Of a stretch of 64,000 nucleotides of DNA, positions 1-6,404 are shown piece by piece. The stretch is from Accumulibacter sp. (GTDB lineage: Bacteria > Pseudomonadota > Gammaproteobacteria > Burkholderiales > Rhodocyclaceae): contig NZ_JAMTDQ010000057.1 of NCBI RefSeq assembly GCF_023806635.1, positions 1-64,000 on the forward strand. Direction: 5' to 3'. The position numbers were made by a program, and so were the translations under genes. A model generated the notes under the pieces. It was given only the letters and a program-made list of their open reading frames with translations, was not told where the DNA came from and did not search any database. The first letter of the stretch is position 1. Every line of letters starts with the position of its first letter.

Positions 1-216
1 CCCACCCCGCCGTTCGCCCAGATGGCCCTCGTTCCACACAAAACGGAGTAAACCCTCTTCGATCCGACTCTCCCTCTGTTCCGCCAGTTTGCGGAACACT
101 TCCCCGAGGTGGCGACGCAGCTGCTCATACAGCGTACGCCGTCGGCACTTCGGGATGAACACTACGTGATATTTGCACTCCCACTTCGAGTGGCTTAGGC
201 TTTCAGACTCGTCCAT
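1..216 (-). mobile_element. tnpA: IS200-type transposase (TnpA, Y1_Tnp), partial
   Basis: An open frame starts with ATG at 216 and runs to the window edge (72 codons). The protein begins MDESESLSHSKWECKYHVVF, typical of IS200-family Y1 transposases, followed by IPKCRRRTLY and a stretch ending in SRIEEG. IS200 proteins normally continue with a Gly-His-Leu-x-x-Asp-His-Val-His motif here. Instead this copy reads LLRFVWNEGHLGE, so the catalytic HUH motif is either lost or outside the window. The element appears to have landed in a vapC-like toxin gene (371-468). Family assignment is firm; activity is doubtful. Confidence 0.8.
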
Positions 217-299
217 CGGGATTCTCCATAGTCGTGTGCTTGGCGGCTCACGGCTTGAAGTTTCCTGATGGACTCCCTGAAATGTCAAACTTCTCCAGT

Positions 300-318
300 C
301 CCCCGGCAGAGCCGGGGG
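300..318. repeat. Subterminal hairpin of the IS200-like element
   Basis: A perfect 8-bp stem, CCCCCGGC / GCCGGGGG, with loop AGA lies about 85 bp upstream of the tnpA start. IS200/IS605 elements have imperfect subterminal palindromes at their ends that the Y1 transposase recognises. The position fits the left end of the element. The exact IS end, before the vapC fragment resumes at 371, is not resolved. Confidence 0.55.
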
Positions 319-370
319 ATTACCCGTTTTTGGTTCAGGTTTTATGCCGTCCGAGTGCGGAGGCCCTGGG

Positions 371-468
371 CGGCGCCGGAGGATCTCAAAGCAGCACTGG
401 CGCTTGTCGGAGTCTTCGTCCAACGAGTAAACGACAATATTGGTATCAGCGAAGAACCTTGCGGTCAT
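371..468 (-). pseudogene. PIN-domain toxin (VapC-like), N-terminal fragment cut by IS200
   Basis: From the ATG at 468 the frame reads MTARFFADTNIVVYSLDEDS, a typical PIN start with the acidic residue in FADTN. It is followed by a Lys-Arg-Gln-Cys-Cys-Phe-Glu-Ile-Leu-Arg-Arg stretch. Similarity stops at 371, where IS200-associated sequence begins. The start overlaps the antitoxin gene by 23 bp, as is usual in vapBC pairs. A second broken copy is at 10,692-10,816. Confidence 0.7.
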
Positions 469-610
469 AGCACTCGTCCCGATGGTATTGTCCCGACCAA
501 GCGCACGCGTGCTTCACAAATTCCGCCCAATCTGCCGCCTCGTCGCCCTCGGCGGACTCAGCCGTCCGGTGTTTGGACTTCAGGTAACCCACAAAGTCGA
601 GCACTTCACG
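371..610. repeat. 240-bp exact repeat, copy 1
   Basis: Bases 371-610 match 10,719-10,958 with no difference found by eye. The repeat spans the C-terminal two thirds of the small antitoxin and the start of the PIN toxin. Copy 1 adjoins IS200 sequence on the left; copy 2 adjoins a GGTGACAG-bounded element on the right. Confidence 0.85.
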
Positions 611-667
611 CAACTCAGCTTCGGGAAGGCTACGCACTTGCTCGAAAACCAGTTCTGCCACGCTGTT
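446..667 (-). CDS. Small putative antitoxin paired with a PIN toxin
   Basis: This 73-residue protein begins MNSVAELVFEQVRSLPEAEL and continues REVLDFVGYLKSKHR, an amphipathic helix pattern seen in DUF2281-like antitoxins that precede PIN toxins. An upstream in-frame ATG at 691 gives an 81-residue form; the start at 667 is preferred because it matches the family start. It ends inside the first codons of the downstream toxin fragment. The toxin is broken, so this antitoxin is probably orphaned. Assignment rests on size, helix pattern and neighbour. Confidence 0.6.
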   Translation of the reverse strand, partial: NSVAELVFEQVRSLPEAELREVLDFVGYLKSKHRTAESAEGDEAADWAEFVKHACAWSGQYHRDECYDRKVLR

Positions 668-736
668 CATGTGACCTACCTCGCCATGCACTTTTCTTGA
701 GTTTAACCACTTCCGTCGGGTTCTTCAGCCCACCAG

Positions 737-820
737 CCTGGAGCATGCCGAGTTTTTGGCGGCGGAGTTGACGAAATCTCTGACGGAACATTGTACGCCG
801 GTGGCGATGACGAAGCCTTT
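737..820 (-). pseudogene. GDP-mannose 4,6-dehydratase fragment
   Basis: The minus strand reads [20 protein letters not shown], matching [20 protein letters not shown] in the intact gmd at 19,841-20,965. Only about 25 residues are recognisable, and similarity ends in a frameshift around 737. Nothing of the N-terminal Rossmann fold remains. Confidence 0.7.
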
Positions 821-913
821 GCGCTGGATTGCCGCCAGCAGAGGCGGCATCCTGCAAAGCCCGGATTTCTCCAACGAAGGTCTCCAAGTGATCGACGCTG
901 GAACATACGGGCC

Positions 914-937
914 CGTATATGAAATACCTTCCAGCAC
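914..937. repeat. Degenerate GGTGACAG-type element end
   Basis: The text CCGTATATGAAATACCTTCC matches the left-end consensus GACAGTATATGAAATTCCTTCC of the element family, except that the GGTGACA part has decayed to GGGCCC. It lies 100 bp beyond the gmd fragment. Confidence 0.45.
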
Positions 938-963
938 AGAGCCCACTCACCAACCTCAGCTGG

Positions 964-1069
964 CCTCGGTCATGGCGCGAGGCTGCGCGGTCAGCAATTG
1001 GGGCGGCGCCAGAAAGCCCTCATTCCCGCGCAAGCGCGAACGCACTGTGGATAACCCGTTTCCATACCG
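964..1069. repeat. 106-bp repeat D, copy 1
   Basis: Starts CCTCGGTCATGGCGCGAGG and ends near CCGTTTCCATACCG. It is about 80% identical to 4,273-4,380. No recognisable protein is encoded. The rest of 820-1,210 shows no gene I can name. Confidence 0.6.
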
Positions 1070-1210
1070 TCATGCCTCAGTGTCACCCTCGTCAGCCAGG
1101 AATGCACACACTCGCGGTCGTTACCGGCAGACTACACCGGCGCGCCCCGCTTCTACGGCGGCGAACTTGACGAAAACTGGACGACGAACTGCCGACTGCT
1201 GTGTAATAAA

Positions 1211-1515
1211 GGTGACAGTATTTGGAATTCATTCCAGAGACCAGCCCGCTCACCAAGCGCTTCGAGCGGAGTCTGCGAATGGATCACCCGGGTCTGGCAC
1301 GCCTCGTCGCCGAAGACGCGCCTGACCGCTTCCATGGCTACCGGCGCCTGCGCGGTCGCCGTCGCCCCGTGGCGAGAGGGTTGGTAAACAGGGTCCGGCC
1401 CAGCGCTTTGCCGAGGTCGTCGGTGTTGGGCTTGAATGCCAGTCCCCGGACGGGAACATGGCGTCCGTTGAGTCGCCGAAGCAGGCTCTCCGGGCAACAA
1501 CAGCATACTCTCACC
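1211..1515. mobile_element. GGTGACAG-bounded element U1 (305 bp) with UDP-glucose dehydrogenase remnant
   Basis: Left end GGTGACAGTATTTGGAATTC; right end CATACTCTCACC, a decayed inverted copy. On the minus strand it holds pieces of the UDP-glucose 6-dehydrogenase C-terminal domain: a degenerate LAFKPNTDD region, VAMEAVRRVFGDEA and TPLEALGERAGLWNEF, split by a frameshift. It belongs to the 305-bp class with U5, U6, U9 and U10. Confidence 0.75.
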
Positions 1516-1590
1516 GCTTATCGAGGTGTTCGGGCGCCCAAGCATCCAGTTGCTCCACCGTCGCCGCCACAAGCCGTCGGTGCGCCCACT

Positions 1591-1991
1591 CCGGCAGCGG
1601 CCCGAGACGGTGCTCGAACTGGCGTCTACTACGGCCCTGCTCCGGTCCGTGCCTTGCAGGCCGGCAATTGCCCGCCGTCCTCCCGGCGTCTGCCAGCGCG
1701 CGCTCGCGGGCACGCTACCGCCATGCCCGAATGCGCTGGCATCCAGCAGACTGGTCGTCCTTCGTTCCGTGCACAGCGACCGTGACGGGTCGCGGTTCGC
1801 TTCGAAAGGGCTCGCAGCGCGCGGCCCTTGCGGGGAACCGCCGTTCGCGCCCGAATGGCCGGTCGCGCCTGGTCAACGCCAAGCCACACGGCGAGCGCAC
1901 CGACGTGCGACTGCCCCGGGATGATCCCAGTGCCCGGTCCGGTGGCGTGTGAATTGCTTCACGGTTGCCGCAGCCCTGCACTGCCAAAAAA
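1591..1991. repeat. 401-bp repeat C, copy 1
   Basis: Starts CCGGCAGCGGCCCGAGACGG and ends at the A run before U2. It is nearly identical to 8,069-8,469 and 11,302-11,702, each exactly 401 bp. Several frames are open for 80-90 codons on both strands, but none resembles a known family. In all three copies it directly abuts a 275-bp element on its right. Confidence 0.8.
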
Positions 1992-2266
1992 GGGGACGGT
2001 ATATGAATTCATTTCAGAGACCAGCACTCTCCGGTCGGTTCGAGCGCAGTCTGCGGGTGCCTCACGCGGATCGCCACTGCCTTCATGGCGACCGATTCGT
2101 ACGCGGTCGACCCGCAGTGCGAAGGGGTCGGCGAGCAGCCTCCGGCTCAGCACTTCAGGCCGGTCGCCGGTGTTCGGCTTGAACGCCAACGTCCAGGCGG
2201 CAACATGGCGTCTCTCGAGGTTGCCAAAGCATCGTCCGTTCCACGGACGAAAAGCATACAGTCACC
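1992..2266. mobile_element. GGTGACAG-bounded element U2 (275 bp) with UDP-glucose dehydrogenase remnant
   Basis: Left end GGGGACGGTATATGAATTC; right end AGCATACAGTCACC. The minus strand encodes AFKPNTGDRPEVLSRRLLAD, recognisable as the LAFKPNTDDxREAPSRxLL signature of UDP-glucose/GDP-mannose dehydrogenases, with frameshifts after it. The 275-bp class (U2, U7, U11) differs in sequence from the 305-bp class and may come from a separate capture or an older divergence. Confidence 0.75.
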
Positions 2267-2385
2267 GTTGCCACGCAGCACTTGCGGATCCTGGCCGTGC
2301 GGCTCGATGATCAGTCGCACTTGATGGCCATGGCACCGTCCTCGTTGTGAGGACAGAGCACGGGACTACCCTCGCCGGGCCCGCT
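2267..2385. repeat. 119-bp extension of the large composite repeat, copy 1
   Basis: Repeated at 8,745-8,863 almost without change. It extends the duplicated composite U-C-U block to about 1,175 bp. No gene recognised. Confidence 0.7.
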
Positions 2386-2430
2386 GGATGCACCCATGTC
2401 ACGATCATCGCCAATCTGGAAACCATGGTT

Positions 2431-2766
2431 CTACTCGAGTGCGGCCAGCGCCAGCTCGGGTGCCTTGTCCAACACTTTGAACAATGCCTTTGCCGCACCT
2501 GCCGGGGAGCGTTTGCCTTGTTCCCAATTGCGGATGGTCTCGACAGAGACATCAATACGTCGCGCAAACTCGACCTGGCTGAGACCAAGGCGCGTTCTGA
2601 CCCTGCGTGCGTACCGGGCCGCATCCAGCCGGGCTTCGGATTCATCCGCCGCGCGCTGTGCAGCGATGCTCTCTTCAGTCGTGGCGTCCACACGTGCCGG
2701 GTCGATACGCCCAAGTGTCGGCCCATCCGCAGCGGCGGCATCAATCGTCACTCGAACCATTTCCAT
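2431..2766 (-). CDS. XRE-type HTH antitoxin (BrnA-like position)
   Basis: This 111-residue protein (start MEMVRVTIDA at 2,766) has a C-terminal helix-turn-helix: RTRLGLSQVEFARRIDVS, then VETIRNWEQGKRSP, roughly residues 55-90. That is the XRE/Cro pattern of antitoxins that follow BrnT-type toxins. The gene overlaps the end of the toxin reading frame by 26 bp, suggesting translational coupling, with toxin first and antitoxin second. It probably binds its own promoter. The coding frame looks intact although the toxin is broken. Confidence 0.8.
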   Translation of the reverse strand: MEMVRVTIDAAAADGPTLGRIDPARVDATTEESIAAQRAADESEARLDAARYARRVRTRLGLSQVEFARRIDVSVETIRNWEQGKRSPAGAAKALFKVLDKAPELALAALE

Positions 2767-3020
2767 AGTACCGAACCTCACGCTGGTTGGCCTCGCGCGC
2801 CGAAATGATGCGCATGGCGTCATGACGAGGGGTGTAAACCACTACAAAAATCGCTGCTCGATCGCACCGATCACCCGATGGCGTTTCTCGCCATGGCTGT
2901 ATCTGGTATCGGCCTGCACCATTCGATCGGGATCAAAGAACACCTGCGCCGCGTAGGCAAAATCAAGACCGCGCTCTCTGAAGCACAAGTCGCTCGTTGC
3001 TTCATCCCACTCAGCGACAA
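2741..3020 (-). pseudogene. BrnT-family toxin, truncated start and frameshift
   Basis: The minus strand reads LVAEWDEATSDLCFRERGLD, then AYAAQVFFDPDRMVQADTRY and SHGEKRHRVIGAIEQRF, the BrnT pattern of EWDxxK, FDDP and a GExR-like turn. At a run of five T's near 2,850 the frame is lost. The C-terminal part continues in another frame as VVVYTPRHDAMRIISAREAN, matching the BrnT ending RIISARxA. The 5' end has no start codon because an element end (3,021) replaces it. BrnT is a ribonuclease toxin; this copy should be dead unless the frameshift is a sequencing error. Confidence 0.75.
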
Positions 3021-3045
3021 GGGGGACAGTATGGGAAATACCTCC
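3021..3045. repeat. Isolated GGGGACAG-type element end
   Basis: GGGGGACAGTATGGGAAATA matches the left-end consensus GGKGACAGTATATGAAATN. It sits exactly where the brnT start codon should be. No matching inverted end is seen nearby; 3,046-3,233 has no gene I can identify. Confidence 0.6.
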
Positions 3046-3233
3046 CGAAGAGGAGTCAGCCTGAAAAGAACCAGCAGATCTATGGTGGATAAGAGTCGTT
3101 ACCGAAGCATCGTACCGTCCAGGGAACAAAAGCCTAGCGCAACCGTTTCTCGGTCCACCGCTGGTACTGCGCAAGCCTCTGTCCGCCTGCTGACGTGACT
3201 GCGCCAGGGATCGGCTGGTCGCAAAGAATGTCT

Positions 3234-3671
3234 TCAGGCGTCCGGTAACCAGCCCTCATTGAGGACTTCTTCTTCCATCGCCCACGGACAGGCCTCGGGA
3301 AAGCAATCAAGGCCGCTTTCCCCAACCGCTTGCGCAACAGCCTTCGCCCACACCATCTCAAGCCATCGAGTTTCCTGGAGCTTGGGGGTGAGGCTTGGGG
3401 CGTCACTCAGTCCATAGGCAATCTCCTTGCGCTGCGCGAGGATGGTCTTTTCCCAACTGGCTCCCCGCCGCTCCGGCTGATACCGCCACTTGAGCAGATG
3501 AGCCATGAGAACCGACATCCGGCTCGCCAGTTCGCGCTGTTCGCTCTTGCCCACGTCTTCGATTTCCTCCGCGAGGTGGTCGCGGTCGAGCAGCTCCAAC
3601 CGCCCAGCACGAAGAAGGCTGGCCTGCTCGTTTGCCCATGCCACGATATCGGTTTCGTACCTGGTGGTCAT
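3234..3671 (-). CDS. DUF29 family protein
   Basis: This 145-residue protein starts MTTRYETDIVAWANEQASLL, followed by AEEIEDVGKSEQRELASRMS and HLLKWRYQPERR, the conserved DUF29 pattern. The family is common in cyanobacteria and proteobacteria, helical and often next to mobile or TA genes; its function is unknown. An earlier in-frame ATG at 3,695 exists but falls beside element U3, so 3,671 is preferred. The frame is intact. A dead paralogue lies at 13,070-13,402. Confidence 0.8.
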   Translation of the reverse strand: MTTRYETDIVAWANEQASLLRAGRLELLDRDHLAEEIEDVGKSEQRELASRMSVLMAHLLKWRYQPERRGASWEKTILAQRKEIAYGLSDAPSLTPKLQETRWLEMVWAKAVAQAVGESGLDCFPEACPWAMEEEVLNEGWLPDA

Positions 3672-3699
3672 ATCGACCTCCCAATGAAGTGCCAATGAA

Positions 3700-3845
3700 G
3701 GTGACAGTATATGAATTCATTCCAGAGACCAACCCGTTCACCAGGCGCTTCGATCGGAGTCTGCGGATGGCCAACCTGGACTAGGCACGCCTCGTCGCCG
3801 AACACGCGTTGGGCCGCTTTCCTGGCGACGAGCACGTGCGGAAAA
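3700..3845. mobile_element. GGTGACAG element U3, left part only
   Basis: Left end GGTGACAGTATATGAATTC, followed by the same UDP-glucose dehydrogenase tail as the 305-bp elements. After about 145 bp it is cut by another element end at 3,848. A TAG in the remnant shows it is not coding. Confidence 0.7.
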
Positions 3846-3847
3846 AC

Positions 3848-4042
3848 GGGGACAGTATAGGAAATGCCCTCGCTGGATTCGTCTCAAGGGTGCGAGTGAT
3901 TTGGCCCTGTTGACAGCGGTTGGAAAATCGACACAGCAGCAGCGGACAGCGGCCTGCATGTAGTGCGCCAACAAAAAGGGCGCACCGGGTCATTCACTTC
4001 GATCCCGGGCCCTCGCCCAAGTGCAGGGCAACCCGACTGATC
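3848..4042. repeat. GGGGACAG-headed repeat B, copy 1
   Basis: Begins GGGGACAGTATAGGAAATG and is about 88% identical to 6,004-6,178. It includes the last codons of a DUF3368-type toxin on the minus strand plus about 130 bp of unrecognised sequence up to the terminal motif. Repeat B shares only the terminal motif, not the interior, with the U elements. Confidence 0.65.
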
Positions 4043-4050
4043 GTAACCAA

Positions 4051-4261
4051 TCACCCCCCTACCGAGACGGCGGGCAAAGGCGGCATCGGTAGTCCCTGGC
4101 GGCCGGCCTGAAGGGCGGCGGTGAGGTAATCCCAAGCGGACGCCTTCCTTGCGCGACAAGTGTCGATGATGCTGGCGAGCAGCGCAAACGCTCGAGTTCC
4201 TTGCTCGCTGCGGGTACCGAAGCTCAGGCGACGAGCGATGCAAGAATAGTTTACTGTCACC
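4051..4261 (-). mobile_element. IS66-family transposase, C-terminal fragment
   Basis: The minus strand reads RRLSFGTRSEQGTRAFALLA, then DTCRARKASAWDYLTAALQA and ends PMPPLPAVSVGG. This is the usual C-terminus of IS66 TnpC (FGTRSExG, a TCR step, DYLTxA, PPxLLP). All catalytic residues are missing. Its upstream boundary is GGTGACAGTAAACTATTCTT, the same terminus that begins the right ends of the U elements, yet the interior is unrelated to them. Confidence 0.7.
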
Positions 4262-4272
4262 GTTTCTCCAGA

Positions 4273-4380
4273 CCTCGGTCATGGCGCGAGGTGTCGGGGG
4301 TTGTGAAGGATTGGGGCGGCGCCAGGAAGCCCTCATTCCCGCGCAAGCGCCAACGCACTTCGTGACCCGTTTCCGTACCG
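4273..4380. repeat. 108-bp repeat D, copy 2
   Basis: Partner of 964-1,069. Both copies lie beside fragments of sugar-nucleotide genes and beside a GGTGACAG-type end. No coding content recognised. Confidence 0.6.
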
Positions 4381-4441
4381 CCGTGTCTGCAGACGCGCCA
4401 AGCCGTTTCCCTGGCGACGGGGTCGAACGCGGTCGCCCCTC

Positions 4442-4490
4442 GTGGCGCCCAGGAGGGTTTCCACTTCGGTGGGGCGCAAGTAGCGGGGGT
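4442..4490 (-). pseudogene. Tiny GDP-mannose dehydratase fragment
   Basis: The minus strand encodes [15 protein letters not shown], the same motif as [15 protein letters not shown] in the intact gmd. Only 16 codons survive. It is joined downstream of an fcl start and a CCCTCTCCC-type repeat, so the piece is out of its normal order. Confidence 0.65.
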
Positions 4491-4515
4491 GTCGACCTGG
4501 ACGATGCATGACTGG

Positions 4516-4552
4516 CCCTCTCCCCCGGCCCCTCTCCCAGAGGGCGAGGGGG
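4516..4552. repeat. Dispersed CCCTCTCCC palindromic repeat
   Basis: CCCTCTCCCCCGGCCCCTCT followed by CCCAGAGGGCGAGGGGGA forms an imperfect hairpin. This pattern is a common dispersed intergenic repeat in proteobacteria. Here it interrupts the fcl fragment. Confidence 0.7.
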
Positions 4553-4553
4553 A

Positions 4554-4631
4554 ATTCTGGAGGCGTCGCATCAGCGCGGAACCGACCAGACCCCGATGGC
4601 CGGCGACGTAGATCTTGGCGTGTGTATCCAT
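4554..4631 (-). pseudogene. GDP-L-fucose synthase N-terminal fragment
   Basis: From the ATG at 4,631 the frame reads [20 protein letters not shown], then MRRLQ: the start and NAD-binding GxxGxxG motif of Fcl/WcaG (compare [14 protein letters not shown] in the intact gene at 19,828). It stops at the CCCTCTCCC repeat. It lies 10 bp downstream of the vapC gene at 4,641. Confidence 0.75.
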
Positions 4632-4640
4632 GGATGTAGG

Positions 4641-5075
4641 TCAGCGACCTGCAAGCGGGTTGACGTGTTTCAATCCCGGGAAACGTCGGAAATCGTTGTC
4701 CGCGGAATAGATGCTGTAACCCTGCTCCAGGGCCAATGCGGCGATATGTGCATCGGTGGTCAAGTTGCCCGACATGCCGGTCTGGACCAGCAAATTTCGC
4801 AGGACTGCCCAATGCCCGGCACCCGGCCCTACCAACCTGACGGCAGGCTGATCAAGCCATTCGTCGATATAGGCAATGGCGGATTCCGGCGACATGGGTT
4901 TTGCGAACACCCTGGGGTTCGTGCAAATGCGCAGGAATGCCAGCAGCACGACCAGCGGAATACCGACCACCGCCGCGCCCGAGAGGGTCTCTTCCCACCA
5001 GGCCCTCGCCTGCTTGTGCTGGGGCAGGTCGCTGTTGACCGCATAGATCAACAGGTTGGCGTCCACCAGTATCAC
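4641..5075 (-). CDS. vapC: VapC-type PIN-domain ribonuclease toxin
   Basis: This 144-residue PIN protein starts MILVDANLLIYAVNSDLPQH, with the first acidic residue in LVDAN, a central Glu in the WWEETL region, and TTDAHIAALALEQGYSIYSA then DNDFRRFPGL carrying the late acidic residues. All usual PIN acidic positions seem present, so it should be an active Mg-dependent RNase. It overlaps vapB by 4 bp (5,072-5,075), implying coupled translation and autoregulation by the complex. The pair sits between a dead gmd and a dead fcl fragment. Confidence 0.9.
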   Translation of the reverse strand: MILVDANLLIYAVNSDLPQHKQARAWWEETLSGAAVVGIPLVVLLAFLRICTNPRVFAKPMSPESAIAYIDEWLDQPAVRLVGPGAGHWAVLRNLLVQTGMSGNLTTDAHIAALALEQGYSIYSADNDFRRFPGLKHVNPLAGR

Positions 5076-5341
5076 TTGCGCTGCTCCAGCTTGGCACGGA
5101 TCGCGTCATCCTCAAGGCCATCTGCCAGTTGCAGCGCCTTGACCAGATCGATAGCCGCCGAAGGGGCCCCGAGGGAAACCGGCTTGAGGCGATAGGGCTT
5201 GAGACGCGGGGTGATTGGGCCCTGCAAACCCGCCAGCAAGGCTTCGTTAACCACTTGCTTGAAGGGCTTGCCCGCTTCTATGGCACGCCGCTTGAGTTCG
5301 TTGGCCAGACCATCTTCAATCGTCAAGGTTGTGCGCATCAC
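5072..5341 (-). CDS. vapB: VapB-type ribbon-helix-helix antitoxin
   Basis: This 89-residue protein starts MRTTLTIEDGLANELKRRAI (preceded by a second Met). A short beta strand and two helices at residues 1-45 form the ribbon-helix-helix DNA-binding fold, with a C-terminal tail that would wrap the toxin. It is upstream of and overlaps vapC. The frame is intact, so this is one of only two clearly complete vapBC pairs in the accessory region. Confidence 0.85.
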   Translation of the reverse strand: MMRTTLTIEDGLANELKRRAIEAGKPFKQVVNEALLAGLQGPITPRLKPYRLKPVSLGAPSAAIDLVKALQLADGLEDDAIRAKLEQRK

Positions 5342-5389
5342 TATGCCTCATCAATAGCATCAAGACATCATATCACAAGGGGGCGCCGC

Positions 5390-6003
5390 CTACTCGTCGT
5401 AATCCATGGCCTTGTAGCCGTGCTTCTTGACGAGTTCGTCCCGTTCGGCGGACTTGAGGTCTTCCCGCACCATCTCGGCCACCAACTCGTCGAAGGTGGT
5501 CTTCGGCACCCAGCCCAGCTTGGCCTTGGCCTTGGCGGGGTCGCCCAGCAGGGTTTCCACTTCGGCGGGGCGGAAGCATCTCGGGTCGACGGCGACGATG
5601 GGTAGGGGCTGGGTTGCCGGCGGTTGCCGGCTCCGCTTTGCCTTCTCGCAATGACGGCTTGCGGGGTTTCTGGGGTGGCCGCGCTTTTCGCAATGACGGC
5701 TTGCTGGGTTGCTGCGGTGGCTTCGCCGCCTCGCAATGACGAATTGACCCAATAGCCTTTTTCCCCTCAACGCCCTGGCCTTCCCAGCGGATTTGCATGC
5801 CCAGTTCCTGGGCGGCGGCGTTGACGAAGTCCCGCACGCTGTATTGCACGCCGGTGGCGATGACGAAGTCTTCCGGCCGGTCCTGTTGCAGCATGAGCCA
5901 CTGCATCTCCACGTAGTCCTTGGCGTGGCCCCAGTCCCGCTTGGCGTCCATATTGCCGAAGTAGAGGCAGTCTTGCAGGCCGAGTTTGATGCGACAGAAT
6001 AAA
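5390..6003 (-). pseudogene. gmd: GDP-mannose 4,6-dehydratase C-terminal half, interrupted by repeats
   Basis: Starting at an element end (6,004), the minus strand reads [20 protein letters not shown], then [20 protein letters not shown] and [20 protein letters not shown]. After GKKAIGSI it is interrupted by about 130 bp of GTCATTGCGAG-type repeats, then resumes in another frame as [17 protein letters not shown] and ends GYKAMDYDE at 5,390. The N-terminal NADP-binding half is missing. It is less than 80% identical to the intact gmd at 19,841, so it is probably from a different parent gene. Confidence 0.85.
5645..5747. repeat. Three GTCATTGCGAG-type repeats inside dead gmd
   Basis: TCGCAATGACGGCTTG-type units occur at 5,645, 5,688 and 5,730, separated by about 42 bp. 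They are the minus-strand form of the CGTCATTGCGAG dispersed repeat known from many bacteria. Their insertion splits the gmd remnant and shifts its frame. Confidence 0.7.
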
Positions 6004-6178
6004 GGGGACAGTATATGAAATACCCTCGCTGGATTCGTCTCAAGGGGGCGAGTGATTCTGCCCTGTTGAAAGCGGTTGGGAAATCGATACAGCAGCAGCG
6101 GACAGCGGCCTGCGTGCAGTGCGCCAACAAAAGGGGCTCCGGGGTCCTCGCCCAAGTGCAGGGCAACCCGACTGATCA
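6004..6178. repeat. GGGGACAG-headed repeat B, copy 2
   Basis: Begins GGGGACAGTATATGAAATAC and continues nearly as 3,848-4,042 up to CGACTGATC. It truncates the gmd remnant on its left and merges with the end of a DUF3368 toxin fragment on its right. Confidence 0.65.
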
Positions 6179-6344
6179 GCCCGGCATTGTAGTGGATGCC
6201 TTGTTGTCGCAGCGCTTGCGCGGCTTCATGGAATGACTGGATCAGGCCAGCCGACTTGGCTTTGGCAAGCACACCGAGCGTGCCTGTCACGTTAAGCCCA
6301 AGATACTCGGCGATGCGGCGGCCCTGGCGCTCGTCGATGGTCAC
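6147..6344 (-). pseudogene. DUF3368 (PIN-like toxin) C-terminal fragment
   Basis: The minus strand reads [20 protein letters not shown], then [15 protein letters not shown] and [14 protein letters not shown]: the conserved C-terminal half of DUF3368 proteins, PIN-like predicted toxins of TA pairs. The N-terminal half, including the first acidic residues, is missing and is replaced by a short spacer and element U4. No partner antitoxin is seen. Confidence 0.75.
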
Positions 6345-6363
6345 TCTGAATAGAGGGAATAGA

Positions 6364-6404
6364 GGTGACAGTATATGAAATTCATTCCAGAGACCGGGAA
6401 TAGA
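6364..6404. mobile_element. Truncated element U4 in tandem with U5
   Basis: GGTGACAGTATATGAAATTC plus CATTCCAGAGACCGGG gives only the first 36 bases of a U element, followed at once by a second left end at 6,405. Head-to-tail placement of two left ends shows that an element was inserted into, or recombined at, the start of another. Confidence 0.7.

Noticed and set aside
1153-1713. Long minus-strand frames across U1 and repeat C as a real gene
   Set aside because: The frame mixes a frameshifted ugd remnant with unrelated repeat sequence; equivalent copies have different breaks.
5645-5747. Repeats inside gmd as an in-frame insertion of a functional gene
   Set aside because: The segment shifts the frame and has only dispersed GTCATTGCGAG-type units; the gene also lacks its N-terminal half.
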